NCBI GenBank assembly: GCA_037176705.1
Contig: CM073898.1
Coordinates: 22,924,488-22,988,487, forward strand
Direction: 5' to 3'
DNA from: Molossus alvarezi
Taxonomy: Eukaryota > Chordata > Mammalia > Chiroptera > Molossidae
DNA length: 64,000 nt
The notes under the pieces were generated by a model, which saw nothing but the letters and a program-made list of their open reading frames with translations, was not told where the DNA came from and ran no database searches. This document shows positions 23,807 through 36,852 of this stretch, one piece after another. The translations under genes were made by a program, and so were the position numbers. The stretch's first letter is position 1. Each line of letters begins with the position of its first letter.

Positions 23807-24129
23807 CATGCACACACACAATGATAACCATGTGATGTAACAGAAGTAGTAACTAATGACCTCTTATGGATAAAACCAATAACTTTTTTCAGACCTTAAT
23901 CCTCTTGATCTATTATAATTCAGTTTTTGATTCTCTGAACAGCAGATTTCTTGACTAAACTCTTATCCGCCACGCCATTTTGATATCTGATTGTCCTCCA
24001 ACTCTCTGATCATGACCTTTGGGACCCCTCTCCTTTCTCTCACCTTCTGAACCAGACATCCCTTCCTCAGCTGCCCTCTTCCGTTTACTTTTGCCCGAGG
24101 CAACTCGCATGCTTTCATTATCACCTTCA
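23807..24129. other. Unassigned sequence
   Basis: Nothing is recognised beyond a short CA run at about 23811-23820. Confidence 0.5.
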
Positions 24130-24420
24130 CCTACAACTCTCAAAACTCAGCATCTGCTATTACGAAGCTGGACTGCCTGCTATCCCCGGAGCATGTACCA
24201 GGCCTTCACACCTCCATTCCCTGGCTGTTCGCGGTCCTGTCTTCCCTTCTAGTTTACAGTCCCAAATTTCACCCTACGGCCTCTCCCCAGGAGCTGTCTT
24301 TTATTACCCTAACAAGAACTGTCTGCCTCCTCGGACATTCCATACTACTTGATCTATACTCCGTCTTACATTTTTCTAAGTACACGTGCGGAGTATCAAT
24401 CACATGTTGCACACAGCAGC
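24130..24420 (+). mobile_element. Probable L2 LINE 3' fragment
   Basis: 'gagcatgtaccaggccttcacacctcc' and the CT-rich text after it resemble an L2 3' UTR in sense orientation. Degraded. The charged minus-strand frame 23955-24143 is a by-product of CT-rich sequence. Confidence 0.5.
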
Positions 24421-26529
24421 CACTCCTCTGGGTGAGAGTCAAGTAAAAACCTGTTAGCAAAGGATGACATAAAATCGTGGTACGGATGAGGGCATATTTC
24501 AAAGGAAGAGGGGCTGGCAGGTGATATTGGTAATACTAAAATCTAAAAACAGCTTCGGACAAGTGGAAAACGCTCTCCATTTTTTAGCAAGATACAAAGG
24601 AAATAACAAAGGCTGCCTTCCATTTGACATAATTTTTTAGAAAAATGTGTCAGCACAGAAGAGGAAATTTATCATTTATTGGGACTGGTAGGGGGGTTCA
24701 AGGGAAGGAAGAAATAAAACAGTATTTTGAGGGAAATGGTATGAATGCCAGAATGGAAGAAGGATTGGGGCATATGGATGGGAGAAAGCAAAGAAGAACA
24801 TTGTACTGAAGACGGGGGGAAAGTGCTAAATAGAACTGGAACCTTGAGAGAAAGTCGCAGGGTAGCACTCACCCATCGGTGATGAAGAAAGCAGGAAGAA
24901 CAAAGAGGACTGGCTGAAGAGGATGGGATTTCCAGTTGATAAAATATTCCATTGTATAAACTAGCTTAGCCAGGTTTTTCCTTTTCTTTTTCAGGTGTTG
25001 GTTTCTGCAGCGTTGTGTCTCCTCAGGGGAAGTTTCCAGATAAATTTCTACTGATGGCCTGGCAACGGGTCAAGTTTACATCCTGGCTTATCTGTAGCAG
25101 AACAGACAATACCTCTTGAGAAGTGGAAAATGTTTGCCTCTTGCTGAGGGGAGCTGTCCCTCTCCCTGCTGGAAACATAGCTCTGGGCAAGAGCCGGAGT
25201 CATCTCGGGTGCACGCAGATCTAAGTCCATGCAGGAAGGGCAGGGATGCAACCTGCCCCCCTTCCCATACCTGAAACATTTCATTACCAGCATCCTCTCA
25301 CCTACTACCAGGAATGAACTTCGTCCTGTTATCTGGAATGAGGCAGAGCAAAGGAAAGCTTAAGAAATAAAAGTCCTTTGTACAATAAGAAAAAAACCTA
25401 TGATGAGCAAATCAAAACATATTTATTACTGTGTGACAGAGACAAAAATGCAAGTAGCTTAGAGAATATTTTTCAACATCAATGGATGCCAGAACCAGTG
25501 TCAGTATGAGGTGTGCTTGTACAGTGTATGTGTGTGAATGTGTCCCGTGCTAGTGGGGGATACTTGCAGTTTATCAGTGAGTTTCCCAACAGACTCTACT
25601 GTTTTAAAATACCACTTGGGAACCTCTCTCTTAGAGGTTGTGAATATTTTTCAGGGCCAGTGGCACTGGACATACAGGAGAGCATTTATCTTTGCCCTGT
25701 GCCGTAAACACCCATATTGCATTACTAAGAAATGAATATTTTATAAATCTTTTTAGAAGGGTTGGATTTTACAAATTGTGTAAAGTCCTTCTCAGAAAAA
25801 TCCTCTTCAAACATCTCTTCTGGGAGGACCAGCTCCTTCTGTTCTATTTTTCAAATCCTCATAACTGTAAATCACCAGCATGTTCCCTCTCCACAGGCCT
25901 CCATCAATCCCACCCTGATAGCCCCTTTACAGACAGAAAACTTTCATTGTCTCTCAGTTCATCCATTTTGTATCCCCACTTATTATTTAGTCACTCAGAT
26001 CTTTTCTAATGAGATATTAAGATAAAGAAGATAATATATAATAGAAACACAAAAATATTAAATATGATATTAAAATACCAATACACTTTATATATTTGGA
26101 GGAGGAAAAACGCTGTCGTTTTAGGCCTGTTCAACCTCTGAGTTTATTCCTGACCTTGGACTCAGAGCCCTAGGCTTAATATCAATGCCCTATTTAGTTG
26201 CTGAAATATCATTATTCTGGTTATGCAGACTTCTCGAGACATCAAGTCTTTGATTGCCCAAGATTTTGCAATATTTTCTGTCATAATTCGCACTCTGTGC
26301 TCTCTCATTTCACTAGTCTCTGAACCTTGCCTCCACCAAGGTCTGTAGGCGCTGGCCCACCTGGGCTGCCAGGTCTTGACTTGACCTCTCGCTCATGCAT
26401 CGTGCTCGGTGCCAACCATGTTCATCTCATCTGGTCAGCCCCCAGCGCTACCATGCTGGCTTGCCTTGTCCTGCTGCTGCTCTGAAGTTTAATTTGTGTA
26501 CTTCTCTCTATTGACACTGATGCTTTAAG
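24421..26529. other. Unassigned sequence
   Basis: About 2.1 kb with no recognised repeat. Short open frames at 25048-25293 and 25513-26025 show no motif. Confidence 0.5.
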
Positions 26530-26732
26530 CAGGGATGGGGCGGGGGGGTGGGGGGATGTCTGGCCCACAGGCTGTATAAGGCCCGTAAATCAATACCAGC
26601 TAACATCACACACCTCACCAAATTAATCTGACCAAATAGAGCAGGCTAATTTTAAGTTGATAATTTTGTATAGCTTGTGAGTGATGTTATAAATATCTAA
26701 ATGGCCCTTGGCAGAAAGGTTCCCCACCCCTG
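26530..26732. mobile_element. Nonautonomous hAT-type MITE
   Basis: The left end CAGGGATGGGGCG and right end GGTTCCCCACCCCTG are inverted repeats. The interior has the palindrome-like pair 'ctggcccacaggctgtataaggcccg' and 'aaatggcccttggcag'. No clear 8-bp TSD is visible. Confidence 0.7.
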
Positions 26733-27043
26733 TGAGTCTAAGCCTTCAGGAAGTTAGTCATTGACTACTCTTTTTAACTCTAGTGTGACCTTAACTTAAA
26801 ATTTTGGACTTTTAAATTGTATAGGAAACTTAAAGATTATACAATTTATCTTTTATGTCCAAGAGATTAGAAAACTGAAGTGTAAAAATATTTGGCACAG
26901 CTAGAAATAAAACTAGAGTTTTCTAATTTCCGGACCAGTGGTCTTGACACTAATTGATGCCTCCACTTGTCAAAATGTCTGCAGGGAGATGTTTGACCTC
27001 TTGTGGCCTTAATTTTTCATCTTTATAACAGAAATGGCTTCTA

Positions 27044-27315
27044 GCCCTGGCCGGTTTGGCTCAGTGGTTGGAGCATCAGCCACGGACCAAAGAGTTTTGG
27101 GTTTGATTCAAGTCAAGAGCATGTACCTCGGTTGCAGTTTGGTCCCGGGCCCCAATTGGGGTCATGCAGGAGGCAACCAATCAATGTGTCTCTCTCACAT
27201 GGATGTTTCTCTCTCTCTTTCTCTCTCTCTCTCCCCCTTTCTCTCCCCCCGGCCCCCGTCCCACTCTGCCTGAAGATAAATGGAGGAGTATCCTCAGGTG
27301 AGGATTTAAGAAAAA
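27044..27315 (+). mobile_element. Ves SINE
   Basis: Head GGTTTGGCTCAGTGGTTGGAGC, body 'gcatgtacctcggttgcag', long CT run, tail TCCTCAGGTGAGGAT and an A-rich end. A perfect 14-bp TSD (AGAAATGGCTTCTA) is at 27030-27043 and 27316-27329. Two internal differences from the other copies (for example 'catcagccacggaccaaagag') suggest a separate subfamily. Confidence 0.95.
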
Positions 27316-27329
27316 AGAAATGGCTTCTA

Positions 27330-28779
27330 AATTCTTTCTTCAATCAGATTTTGTGATTCATTACTGTATCAACAGCACAAGTCTTTTTAACATCCACATA
27401 TATAGAGATTGATTCTGTGAACAAATTAAATGTTTGCTTTAAAAAGATACTACAAAAGATTAATTGTATATTCATTTCAAAATATTTTTGCTTAAAAAGC
27501 TTAAGATGAAAATAAGTTTAGTCTATTGTTTTTGTGATTGTTGAGAGCCTTAGATACAACTGCAGCATCTATTATATAAATATTTTAGGACTATTAGTGT
27601 TTATCAATGAATACAGGTAGCTAATAAAATAAATAAAATTGTTTTCAACAACAATCCCTTTTTAGTGATGAATTAACTCTATTGCTCTAAAATTTCAAAT
27701 CATTTCAATTTTATCAGTAAAACTGAAAACAGTAAGGCAGGATGAGGCTATGCTAAATGCTATACAGAGTTATGTACTTGGAATTCTTGTTCTCTGGAGG
27801 GCTTAAAATTTAAAGTGGTCATATAAAAACTGACAGGACTATAAGTAAATGGCATAAAGAAAACAGGCATAATTAAGTCAATTCCCATTACACTAAATAT
27901 CATTTCTATTAATATCCCTGCATGAATGAATTCTGTGCCATAAATAACAGCTTATTTATTTTAACTTGTACTAAGTAATATGTTTCTCTACTTGAGGAGA
28001 GGGGAGTCATATATTTGCTGGAGCTAATTACTGCAGTTTCTAATGCTCCTACCTAGTTAGCAGAAGCTGGAAACGGCACAGACATTCAGAATTTCGTCAG
28101 ATGCTACTATACAAAAAGAATATAAAGTTATTTGCAACTAGCATGAAAGAAATGGCTGCAAAGAAAAGAGCAATAGAAGGAATGAAAACCAGGAATAATA
28201 TTGTGATTCCCTCTGTATTGTGTTTGTTTCCATGTCTGATAAGAACACTAATAATATACGGTGCGGATTAAGCTGGTTTTTTCAGAATAAAAGACTAAAA
28301 ACTTGAGGAATGTTTCTGTCTATTTTAACTGTACTCCAACTGACTTTCCACCATCAAGTGTCCAGATTTCAAATGTCATCCCCCAAAGATATGGTTAGAG
28401 ATTAAGATGTATTAAATTTTATTTCAGAAGTGTGGTCATTCTGGATGACAATATGATTCAAAATAAGTTTGTGGGAACGAGAGCTTCAGAATGAACCGTC
28501 ACGCAGGGCACTGCAGGTAAGAACATACTCTTCGCTAGATGTGCATAAAATAGTTCATTGTAATATAAAGACATAAAAGAGAAGAAAGCTGAAAAATACC
28601 TCTGAGGTGTATCAGTGAAAAAGTCAGAAGAAGTCGTCATGACTCTAGAATCTAAGTTTGTGGTGTTCTTTGTGATTTCCTACAACGTGATAACCTACTT
28701 CCAGACAGAGATCTTGTGCTTTCATGTTTTTATTCAAGTACAGTATCAACAGACAGCAGCCCCTGAGGACCATGCTGGT
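27330..28779. other. Unassigned AT-rich sequence
   Basis: No gene or repeat is recognised in about 1.4 kb. Confidence 0.5.
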
Positions 28780-29260
28780 TCCTACCTCCCGGTGCCTCTC
28801 AAATCCATCTCTAGTGATATACGTCAGTCACATCATCTCCTGCCTCAATGACAGTACCTTCTGGTCTCATTCTTCTCGAATCCATTCTCTCCTTCTCCAA
28901 CAAGAGTGATTTCTTAGAGACAAATAGGAGTCTCCAATCTTCTACTTAAAACCATAGAGAGCTCTCCTTTCCTACAAGAAAAATTCCAAGTGTCTTAGCA
29001 TGGAATTTAAGAATTCCCAAGCCAATCCTCATAGAATGAAGTCCTGCCTCCTCTTCCTTCAGCGCTGTGCCAGTTCAGTCGTCATTCCTCCTGCTGGGAC
29101 AGCCATTTCACTGGACAAATACCCAGTCACTCTTCAAGATGATCCTTTAGACTGTCTTCCAAAACAAAGCCCCACTGCTTTATATAACATTTTTTTAAAT
29201 TCTATTTTCACCACCTCGGGCACTTTATTTGTAATTATTGTGACAGACATTATTTGTAAA
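28780..29260 (+). mobile_element. L2 LINE 3' region, sense
   Basis: 'aaattccaagtgtcttagcatggaatttaag', 'ctgtgccagttcag', 'cactcttcaagatgatcc' and 'tttatttgtaattattgtg' follow the order of the L2 3' region. No frame survives. Confidence 0.65.
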
Positions 29261-29289
29261 GACCTATATCACGAATCCTTTCTTCTGGG

Positions 29290-29560
29290 CCATGTTTGAA
29301 ATGCATTTCCCCTCCCTTTGAAGGTAGGCACAGCCCTGTGACTTGTTACAGCAATGAACTGTTTGGGAAGTGACCTATGTGCAGCATGATTACGGATGCC
29401 TAACTCTCTATTATTCTCTTTTCTGCTGAGGCAAAAGAAGAAGTACATTTTGATGAGAAATTTCAATAATAAACCATCTGATGGAGAACAGTTGGCCTAG
29501 AATGTATGTGGCCCAGACTTTTAACAGCATAAATTTAAGCCCTTGGAAATTTGGGATTGT
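29290..29560. mobile_element. Possible MaLR-type LTR fragment
   Basis: 'tttcccctccctttgaaggtaggcacagccctgtgacttgtt' is typical wording of the 5' part of MaLR/MLT LTRs in sense orientation; the rest is degraded. Confidence 0.4.
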
Positions 29561-29668
29561 TTTTTTATTGGTATGTCCTGAACAGAATCATTAGTTTACA
29601 TTTTCTTCTTCCATGTTAAACTGTGAAGTTATTGAGAGCAAATACGGTACTCACTGTATGTTATACAA

Positions 29669-29737
29669 GGAAGAAGAAGAAGAAGAAGAAGAAGAAGAAG
29701 AAGAAGAAGAAGAAGAAGAAGAAGAAGCAGCAGCAGC
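29669..29737. repeat. (AAG)n microsatellite with (CAG) end
   Basis: About 19-20 uninterrupted AAG units up to about 29727, then three CAG units. It sits in intergenic or intronic sequence with no open frame of interest. Confidence 0.98.
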
Positions 29738-32020
29738 TGAGAAATTAACTGAATAATATAATAGCCTGGGTGTGTCTAATGGACATTTATCCCTTGTTTC
29801 TTGTTATCAGCTATAAAACCTCTTGTAATTTTATTCTTCTCTGTCTCCACTTGTCCCTGATGATGTGAAGTCGGCCTGACCGATAACATGGTAAAATAAT
29901 GCAGTTCTTCATTTCCTGAGCTGCTACTTCAGTGTATTATGTTATTATCAAATGAAGTACATGAGGAACCAATTTCATAAGACTGACTGTAGCAATATAT
30001 AGGCATTTTAAATGAGTAATCAAGGTAGAATTGAGCTCATTTTCCATGAAAATTTTATGTACAGCTACTGAAAGAAATCATTTTGGCAGATACATTTTAA
30101 GGGCAAAAAGTTATAAGTGCAAATAATGTGAATGGTAAATGTGTTTTCTTTCTCATCTTGAAGGCAAATTTCATGTTTTCAGCACTAAAATTCTGTTAGT
30201 ATTATATTTTCTCTCCTTAGCTCAAGTGAACACCAGCAAACCTTTGCATAAAATTTTGAACTATAGCCAAAACAAATGCATCTTTGATTTACTCTCTTCT
30301 GATTCTGCTTGGTTCAGGAGTTCTCATGTAGAGGAGTCTGGGGTTTCTCTGTCAAGCCATGGTCAGGGCTGGAACCTGTTCATCTAGAGATACCATTAGA
30401 AGCTTTGTGCCCCCTTTTAATACCTAAATTCCAACCATAAATCCACATCTCATTCAGAGGCCTTATCTATTGTTTAGCAGTTTGCTAAAAATGTAAATGT
30501 ACAGTAAAATTCCTACATGCGAAATAAATAAAGTAAAAGTCCTGAATTAGTTGTCACAGAGTACATTCGAATTTGCTCTAAAACCTTAATAAACAACTCA
30601 TAGCTTACTCTTTTTCATCTGTAAAATAAAAAGTTATCTGAGGAATGTTTTCCTAATGAGATAGAGATTCCAAAATTTGTTAGTAGTCATTACTCTGTTA
30701 ATACTCATTATTATAAACTAATTAGTTTTCTGTTAAGAATATTAAATAAATCAAAACTAAACATTGGGGTCCACTTATGTACCTCACAACAGTAAAGACT
30801 GTTTTAAATACAGTGACTGTGATTTTCATTTAAATACATAAATTTGAAATAGTGATGTAAGTGAAAAAAATTGCATTTTACTACTTATTGTACATTACAC
30901 TGGTGGATACATAAAGAATTTGAAATGATGTAATTGTTTTAAATACATTTTAAATCCTTAGTTTAATTAAATTCCAGTATTAAACAGATGCAATGCAGGC
31001 AATATGATGTGTCTCCTTTAACGATAGCCGTTTATAAGAGATGGTAATTGACTTGTAAAACAAGCTCTTGGATAGGTACAGCTTCAGATTAATTCTAGGG
31101 GTTTATATTTGGATTTCTAGGTACCTTGTCATCTTTTAGGAGCAAGTAGGTCCTCTTTTCTGTAAAGGCAAAATGAAAGTATGTTTTTACAATGTAGAAA
31201 AATATAGGCAAGTTGATTTGTGTCTTGTTTTCTTGCTTTAAATCCTATTAAATATGCATATACTTTTTATGTTTCATCTATGGTGAAATAAGGGTCAGAG
31301 GAATGGCAAAATTAATTAGCTCTTCAAAAGACTAGAAACACGAAGTCTATCTCTGAGTTTTCTAGAATTCCAGGTATGTAAAAGTGTTATTTGTAGCTGA
31401 ATAGAAAAAGATGGCCTCCCAAGGAAATACTTGCCATTGGAGCCTGTCCATTCTGCATGGTATCTGACTTCAAGGTAAGGATAGGGGTGAGTTAGAAATC
31501 TTCAGTCAGGTCAAAGAAGTCAGGTCAAAAAAGTAAAATTTGGAGAAAACCAAATTTTACTTGGGTTTTTCTCCATTTTGAAATAGTATTCTATAGAAAT
31601 ATTTTAATTAAATTAGCATTTGGTCATATTTATAAAGGTGCCTACTTTGAAAAATATATTTTGTTTCTTGCGTACCAATTTGGAAAACATACACATGCTG
31701 CTTAGTTGTTTAGCTATGCGTGGCTTATGCCTGGCATGGTTAACTAAATGACCAAATGAAGCCAGCAATGGGTGTCAGCCTGAAGTGATTGTAGCCTTAC
31801 TCTTTTACTAGGATTTCTAACCCCTCAAAGTAAAAAGTATATAAATGGTAATAAAAATCCATGTGCAGAATTAAGTTTTAAACTGGATATATACTGTAGC
31901 TCTCCACTCTGTACTAGAGAAAGCAAGGTCTGATTTAGCAAATATAAGTAAAGGGGCAGAAATACATTATAGTGCAAATTCATTAGAGAATATGACTCTG
32001 TACCTTTGGAAGTTTGGTTC

Positions 32021-32051
<31 letters not shown>

Positions 32052-32209
32052 ACAAAAGGAAAAAACCCTAACTTTAGGATTTAAACAAGAATTATTAGAT
32101 TAAATGTGAGCAAACTTAGGTTATATTTAAAAATAGAGAATTATAACAATTTGATTCTATAAAACTTAGAAGGTGATGAATTGAATAAAACAAGGCTACA
32201 ATATGTTGC
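29738..32209. other. Unassigned AT-rich sequence with a (GT)n
   Basis: About 2.5 kb with no recognised gene. A (GT)14 microsatellite lies at 32021-32048. Confidence 0.5.
32021..32048. repeat. (GT)n microsatellite
   Basis: Fourteen uninterrupted GT units. Confidence 0.97.
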
Positions 32210-32620
32210 AGCTTCTCTCACCAAGAGATGAAATCTATTTTTCCAATCCTATATTGTGGCCTTAGCCCTGTGACTCGTTCTGGCCAAAGTATATCAGTAA
32301 ATGGAAAACAAACAAGAGTTTGTACATTGCTTAACGTTCGTTTTTCTCCTTACTTTACTTCTTGGAAGCGTGAGACCACCATCCGTAGAAGGCTAGCGCA
32401 GGAGAGGATGAGAGAGGGGTGTGGTAAAGAAAGCTGCTCCAGCTGAGACCCCAGAACAATGGTCCTGCCAACCGCCAGATATGTGAAGAAGACCATCCTA
32501 GACAGTCTTGCTCCAGCTGAGCCACCAACTGATGGCAAGCTGGCCTGGATCAGAACTAATGCCAAACCAGAAGTAAGGTACAGCTGGCCACCAGAAGCAT
32601 AAGCAAATAAGGGAAGAGTC
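32210..32620 (+). mobile_element. MLT1-type MaLR LTR, sense
   Basis: 'tggccttagccctgtgactcgttctggccaaag', 'ggaagcgtgagaccaccatcc', 'gctccagctgagaccccag', 'aaccgccagatatgtgaag' and 'gaccatcctagacagtc' occur in the order expected of an MLT1 LTR of the ERVL-MaLR group. No coding potential. Confidence 0.8.
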
Positions 32621-34221
32621 TGTTACATAGAAAAAGGGAGAATCATGGTAATTTAGCACAAATATTATCTACAAACATTGAGATTATATTAGAATTCAAA
32701 ACAGAAAGATGAAATTTAATCTCTTCTTAAGGTTGAGTCTTAGATCTACTTTAGAAACCCTGTTGCCTCAGAGCAGGTCTGTGAGAAAAGGAGAATGAAT
32801 ATATGGTATGACCACCTCCACTAGGATGGAACGAATAAGTTCCATCTTCATATCAATATGGAAACATTGGAAGTGGATATTTGGCTTTCTGCTCTAAGAA
32901 GGGTTTAGGAATCAACAGGAAAGAGTACCATGATTGATTGTGACTGATTAGCATTAGTCAAGGACCACTGTGGTAAATCAGAAGGTGGGGGTCACTGAAA
33001 TACCAGAGGTGGGTTGGAAAGGCAGCCATGAGTGGTCTTCTCGTTCGCCTAGGACAGTGTTCTCAATCCCAAACAGAATCACAGCGCTATTTAGAGGAGG
33101 TGTTTTGCAAAACTCCCTTTACTATCTTAAGTTACAATCAGAGGAAATAACGATCTCCCCACAAAGCTATCAGCGAAAGGCCTTAAGTTAAATATAAATG
33201 AGAAATAAAAAAATAATTATTAATAAAAACGATCATTATTTCTCATTGTCCATTCTGATCTCATATCTCCCCACACAATAAGAAGATAGATTGTTTGGGC
33301 AACAAGAAGATAATAGTAGCAATGTAGGAAGGAGGGATAAAGGAGTTTTATTTTTTTAGAAATCTGACACACTGAAAAACACTGAATGCTACCTAGAGTT
33401 GTTTGTTTTTTTTAACAAAGCAAAAAAACTTTAATAAAATTCATTTCTCAAAAGCAAAAACAGCCTGAGGGTCTATGATACTGCAGAGTAGCTTTCCTGG
33501 ATGGCAAGGCTTGTCCTAGCTTTCAGGAAAAGCTCATGAAATCAATGATTTTTTTTTTTTAGTGAGATGCTAGGTATTTACTGTGCATCTAGATGGTGCA
33601 GAGCACTGGGGACTAGTTCTGAGACAAATGCTAAAGAAGGAGCTAGTATCATAAACACATGAGATATATAATTTATGTTCTTAGAGAATTTTTATTTCTC
33701 AAATAAGCAATGGGATTTCATTTTGATAGTTTATTTTCTTTCACACTCTTCAGATATGCAGCACTAAAAACAGAAATATAGCCAACTATTTTTGACTGAA
33801 ATCAGAAGAAAACTGAGAGTCTTTGGTTAAAAAAAAAGATATAGGTGAGTGTAAATTAAAACAAAGAAACAATAAAACCTGCTTATTCACATCTTAGCCA
33901 CTAAAAAAAAATTACATGGATAACAAATTACCTATTCTTGGAAAGAATGTCTCAAATCCAAATTGTGGCATAACTCACAGTCCAAACAAACAGGAAAAAA
34001 TCTCTCAAATATTGCTCTAAGTTCCTAAGATCCCATCATCTGCATTAAAATGAATGGAATGAGAGACAGGGAAAAACCATCTGTAGTTTAGATGTGTCAT
34101 TCTTTCGTTATCTTCATATATTTCAGTATAAGGGGGCTGGCAAAGTGCAGACAAACCTTCAGGAATTCAAAGGGTATTTATGGTTGTAATTTTAATATTT
34201 TTAAATAATCCATATTTTCAA
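32621..34221. other. Unassigned sequence
   Basis: About 1.6 kb. No gene or repeat is recognised; there is a T run at about 33548-33560. Confidence 0.5.
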
Positions 34222-34490
34222 CTAGACAGTCATTAAAATCTGCTGTTCCCTAGCAGTCATTTTTGTTGCAGCTGAAAAGGAAGGGCTGTTAGAAGTTCCA
34301 TACTGCAGACGAGGGGAGAAACTGGAAGAAAATTCCATGGCCCTTTGCGGGGAACCACTGATCAGAGTGCAGCTGGGAGTGTCGTCGTACCTTTGCCTGG
34401 GAATTATGTCAACACTAGAATGCTCTGGGCTTTTAGAAGAGAACGTTTCTGGGCTATGTGGTCTTCCTGACTTTTCTCTTGACAATTTCT
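34222..34490 (-). CDS. Candidate terminal coding exon, product not recognised
   Basis: On the minus strand an acceptor-like 'gaattttttaatag' ends at 34491. An open frame of about 89 codons then runs to a TAG at 34224-34222. The peptide is rich in S, P, R and T (it contains SREKSGRPHSPETF and ends with TAREQQILMTV), like a phosphorylated, disordered region. CpG-containing codons (ACG, CCG, CGT, TAC-GAC-GAC) persist although the flanks are AT-rich. No domain is recognised. If real it would be a last coding exon, since no good donor lies before the stop. The open frame extends upstream to 34539. It could belong to the same minus-strand transcription unit as 16036-16248 only if that stop is bypassed by alternative splicing. 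Alternatively the frame is fortuitous. Confidence 0.3.
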
Positions 34491-34539
34491 CTATTAAAAA
34501 ATTCTCAGATGTTTTATATATTTTACAAAATAGTGACAT

Positions 34540-35845
34540 GATTATCCAAAGGAAGACTTTACTAAAACATATTATATAAGATACTACTGTATAAGCAGAG
34601 TCCTACAGCTCTTGAATCAACCATGTGTCAGACAGAAGTGTGTGTGTATGTGTTTACCTCTGTGTATGTGTTTAACTGTGTGTGTATGGGTGTATATGAC
34701 ACTCTCAGATCACCACTTCCATCACCATTGTGGTGAATGGCTACTCAAAAAATGACTTCATCTAGTCAGGCTTACCCAGAATAGATCTTTCAATCTTTCA
34801 TTCAGCAATTGTCTTCAGCGAGAAAAGAACAAGGAAACCTGGAGTGTGCTCAGCACAGGCATGTGAGCCAGTGGGGCCTGTGCCACATATGTCCACACAT
34901 GAAAAGCATGCACAATGGGTTACACAAAGCCAGGGGACAATCCGGGCAGACGCATGTGTGAATATCATTTAGTGCTGAGTTTAAATTGAGCAGCATTTCA
35001 GAGGAGCTCATATTGTTTTTAACAGACTATAAATATATCCCTGGCTATTGCTTGTAATAAGAACACACACTTCTTTTTTCCTATTGTGATGGAAATTTAA
35101 GAACTGCCAATAACTATTCTCCCCAGGAAAACAAAGGGAGGATGTAAAAGGCTGCAATTAAAGACAAGATTGTTATATTAGGTATGTGCACAGAGCCAAG
35201 TCTCCAAAATTTGCCATAGAATTAGAGAAAACTCTGATTACAAAACTTTTCCATCACAGGGTTGCTCAATGCTCCCACCTAAAACTGTAATAAGCCACAA
35301 AGAGAGATGAAGACTTTAGTTTCTGAAGAATGTTACAGTCAATTTTCTCCTTGATTTGATCCTATTTTAAACCAGTAAGGAGAAGGAGGTGTTCTAACAA
35401 AAACTATTTGTAGTTTGGACTAGGATTAAGTTACCAGTACATTTAGATATATACTGAGAAACAGGCTTACAGAAAATCATGATCAAGAACACTGTGGAGC
35501 ACACACACACAAATATCAGCAACCAGGGGCCATGACTCAATTAGAGACAGCCATGGATCATCAATATGCAGCATCCACACTCAGAATGCACGTGAACTAG
35601 ATGTAACATTGAAACAAAGCAGCCACTTTACCAGAAACCTCTTATATTATTTCTGCTCGGTCAGCATCTACTCCCAGGTGAGAAGTACTTTGGACCTGAA
35701 AAATTGTAGTCTTAGAAAGTGGCTGCATTAGTCTAGAACAAATTGAAAAGAAGCATCAGCTAAGAGTAGACGCTGACACAGCACTAGAATAGCGTAACAA
35801 TGGAAAAGCTTTAAAGAGAGGCCCCAGTGACTTAGTTGTCTAGGC
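34540..35845. other. Unassigned sequence
   Basis: No gene or repeat is recognised beyond short TG-rich bits at 34637-34690. Confidence 0.5.
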
Positions 35846-36046
35846 CAGTGATTCTGAACTTCGGGTGATTTTGCTTCTTTAGTATATATTTAACAATGTC
35901 TACAAACAGATTTGATTGTTACAACTTGGGATGCTGCTGGAATCCAGTGAGTAGGGGCCACATGTACCGAAAAACATCGCAGTGCATGGGGTGGTCCTTC
36001 ACAGCAAAGAGTCATCCAGCTAAAATGTGACTAGTGTTGAAACACC
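35846..36046 (+). mobile_element. MER5A hAT-Charlie element
   Basis: Starts CAGTGATTCTGAAC and contains 'gggtgattttgc', 'tttaacaatgtctacaaacag', 'tgctgctggaatccagtgagtaggggcc' and 'agctaaaatgtgactagtg'. It ends 'gttgaaacacct'. This matches the order of MER5A. The LINE-1 block begins directly at its 3' end. Confidence 0.85.
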
Positions 36047-36047
36047 T

Positions 36048-36852
36048 AGAAATGGCGCAGAGTGAATGGAAGCTACACAGACCATCTCCCAAGACCAAAC
36101 TGGAATTACAACAAAATTAAAGACAAATCATCAGGAAAAAGCAACAGAAAAGCAGCTTGGAGAACCATATAACCTGGGACACTAACTCAATCCTGGTAGG
36201 ACTGCAAAGGCGCAAGAGGGGGCTGGGAGCCCACAGACGCAGAGGTCTTAGCTGTGAGCAGCGCCCTCGGGTTACACTCCCAAGCAGCTCCACAGCACAG
36301 AGCGGGGACAGACACTAAAACAGCCACAGCCACTCACCTTGGGCTCTGGCTGAGGGAGGGCAGACTGGACTGGAACTGTGTGGGGACACTCAGGATTTGG
36401 AGGGTGCTCAGAGCTTTTGCTGAGTTGCAGCTACACAGGGCAGTGGTCATCTTACTCCTTCCCAGGGCTCTGGGGAGAGGCAACACATCCCTCCCTCTGA
36501 GATTCAACCCCACCTGGTGGCCATTGAAATGCAAATTGAGGCTCATGAACAACCAGCATTTGCCCCACCCTCAGGAAACCCCCTTGATCTGAACACATGA
36601 GGAGTTTTTCATTCAACTGAGAAGCCAAGGCTCTTCAAGTAACTGAGACTAATAGCCTCCAGGCAAAAAGCTAGAGAATAACTGATCCATTCCTGGGCTT
36701 GCAACTCTGCCCAGGAAGGTAAGACTCCACAGTGGTGTTTAATGTGGGTACTCCCATGCTCATTCAAACCCAGTAGAGGGTGCCACAAATAGCAGACACC
36801 AACACCCACAGGGAAAATTTGTCATGCTCCAAAGCCCACTGAAATAGCCAAA
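36048..36852 (+). promoter_or_regulatory. LINE-1 unit A: 5' UTR (promoter)
   Basis: It begins 'agaaatggcgcagag' and runs to the ORF1 ATG at 36853. It is homologous almost throughout to the 5' UTR of unit B at 37841-38638. It is less CpG-rich and more diverged than unit B, consistent with greater age. L1 5' UTRs carry an internal RNA polymerase II promoter; that role here is inferred from family knowledge. Confidence 0.8.
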
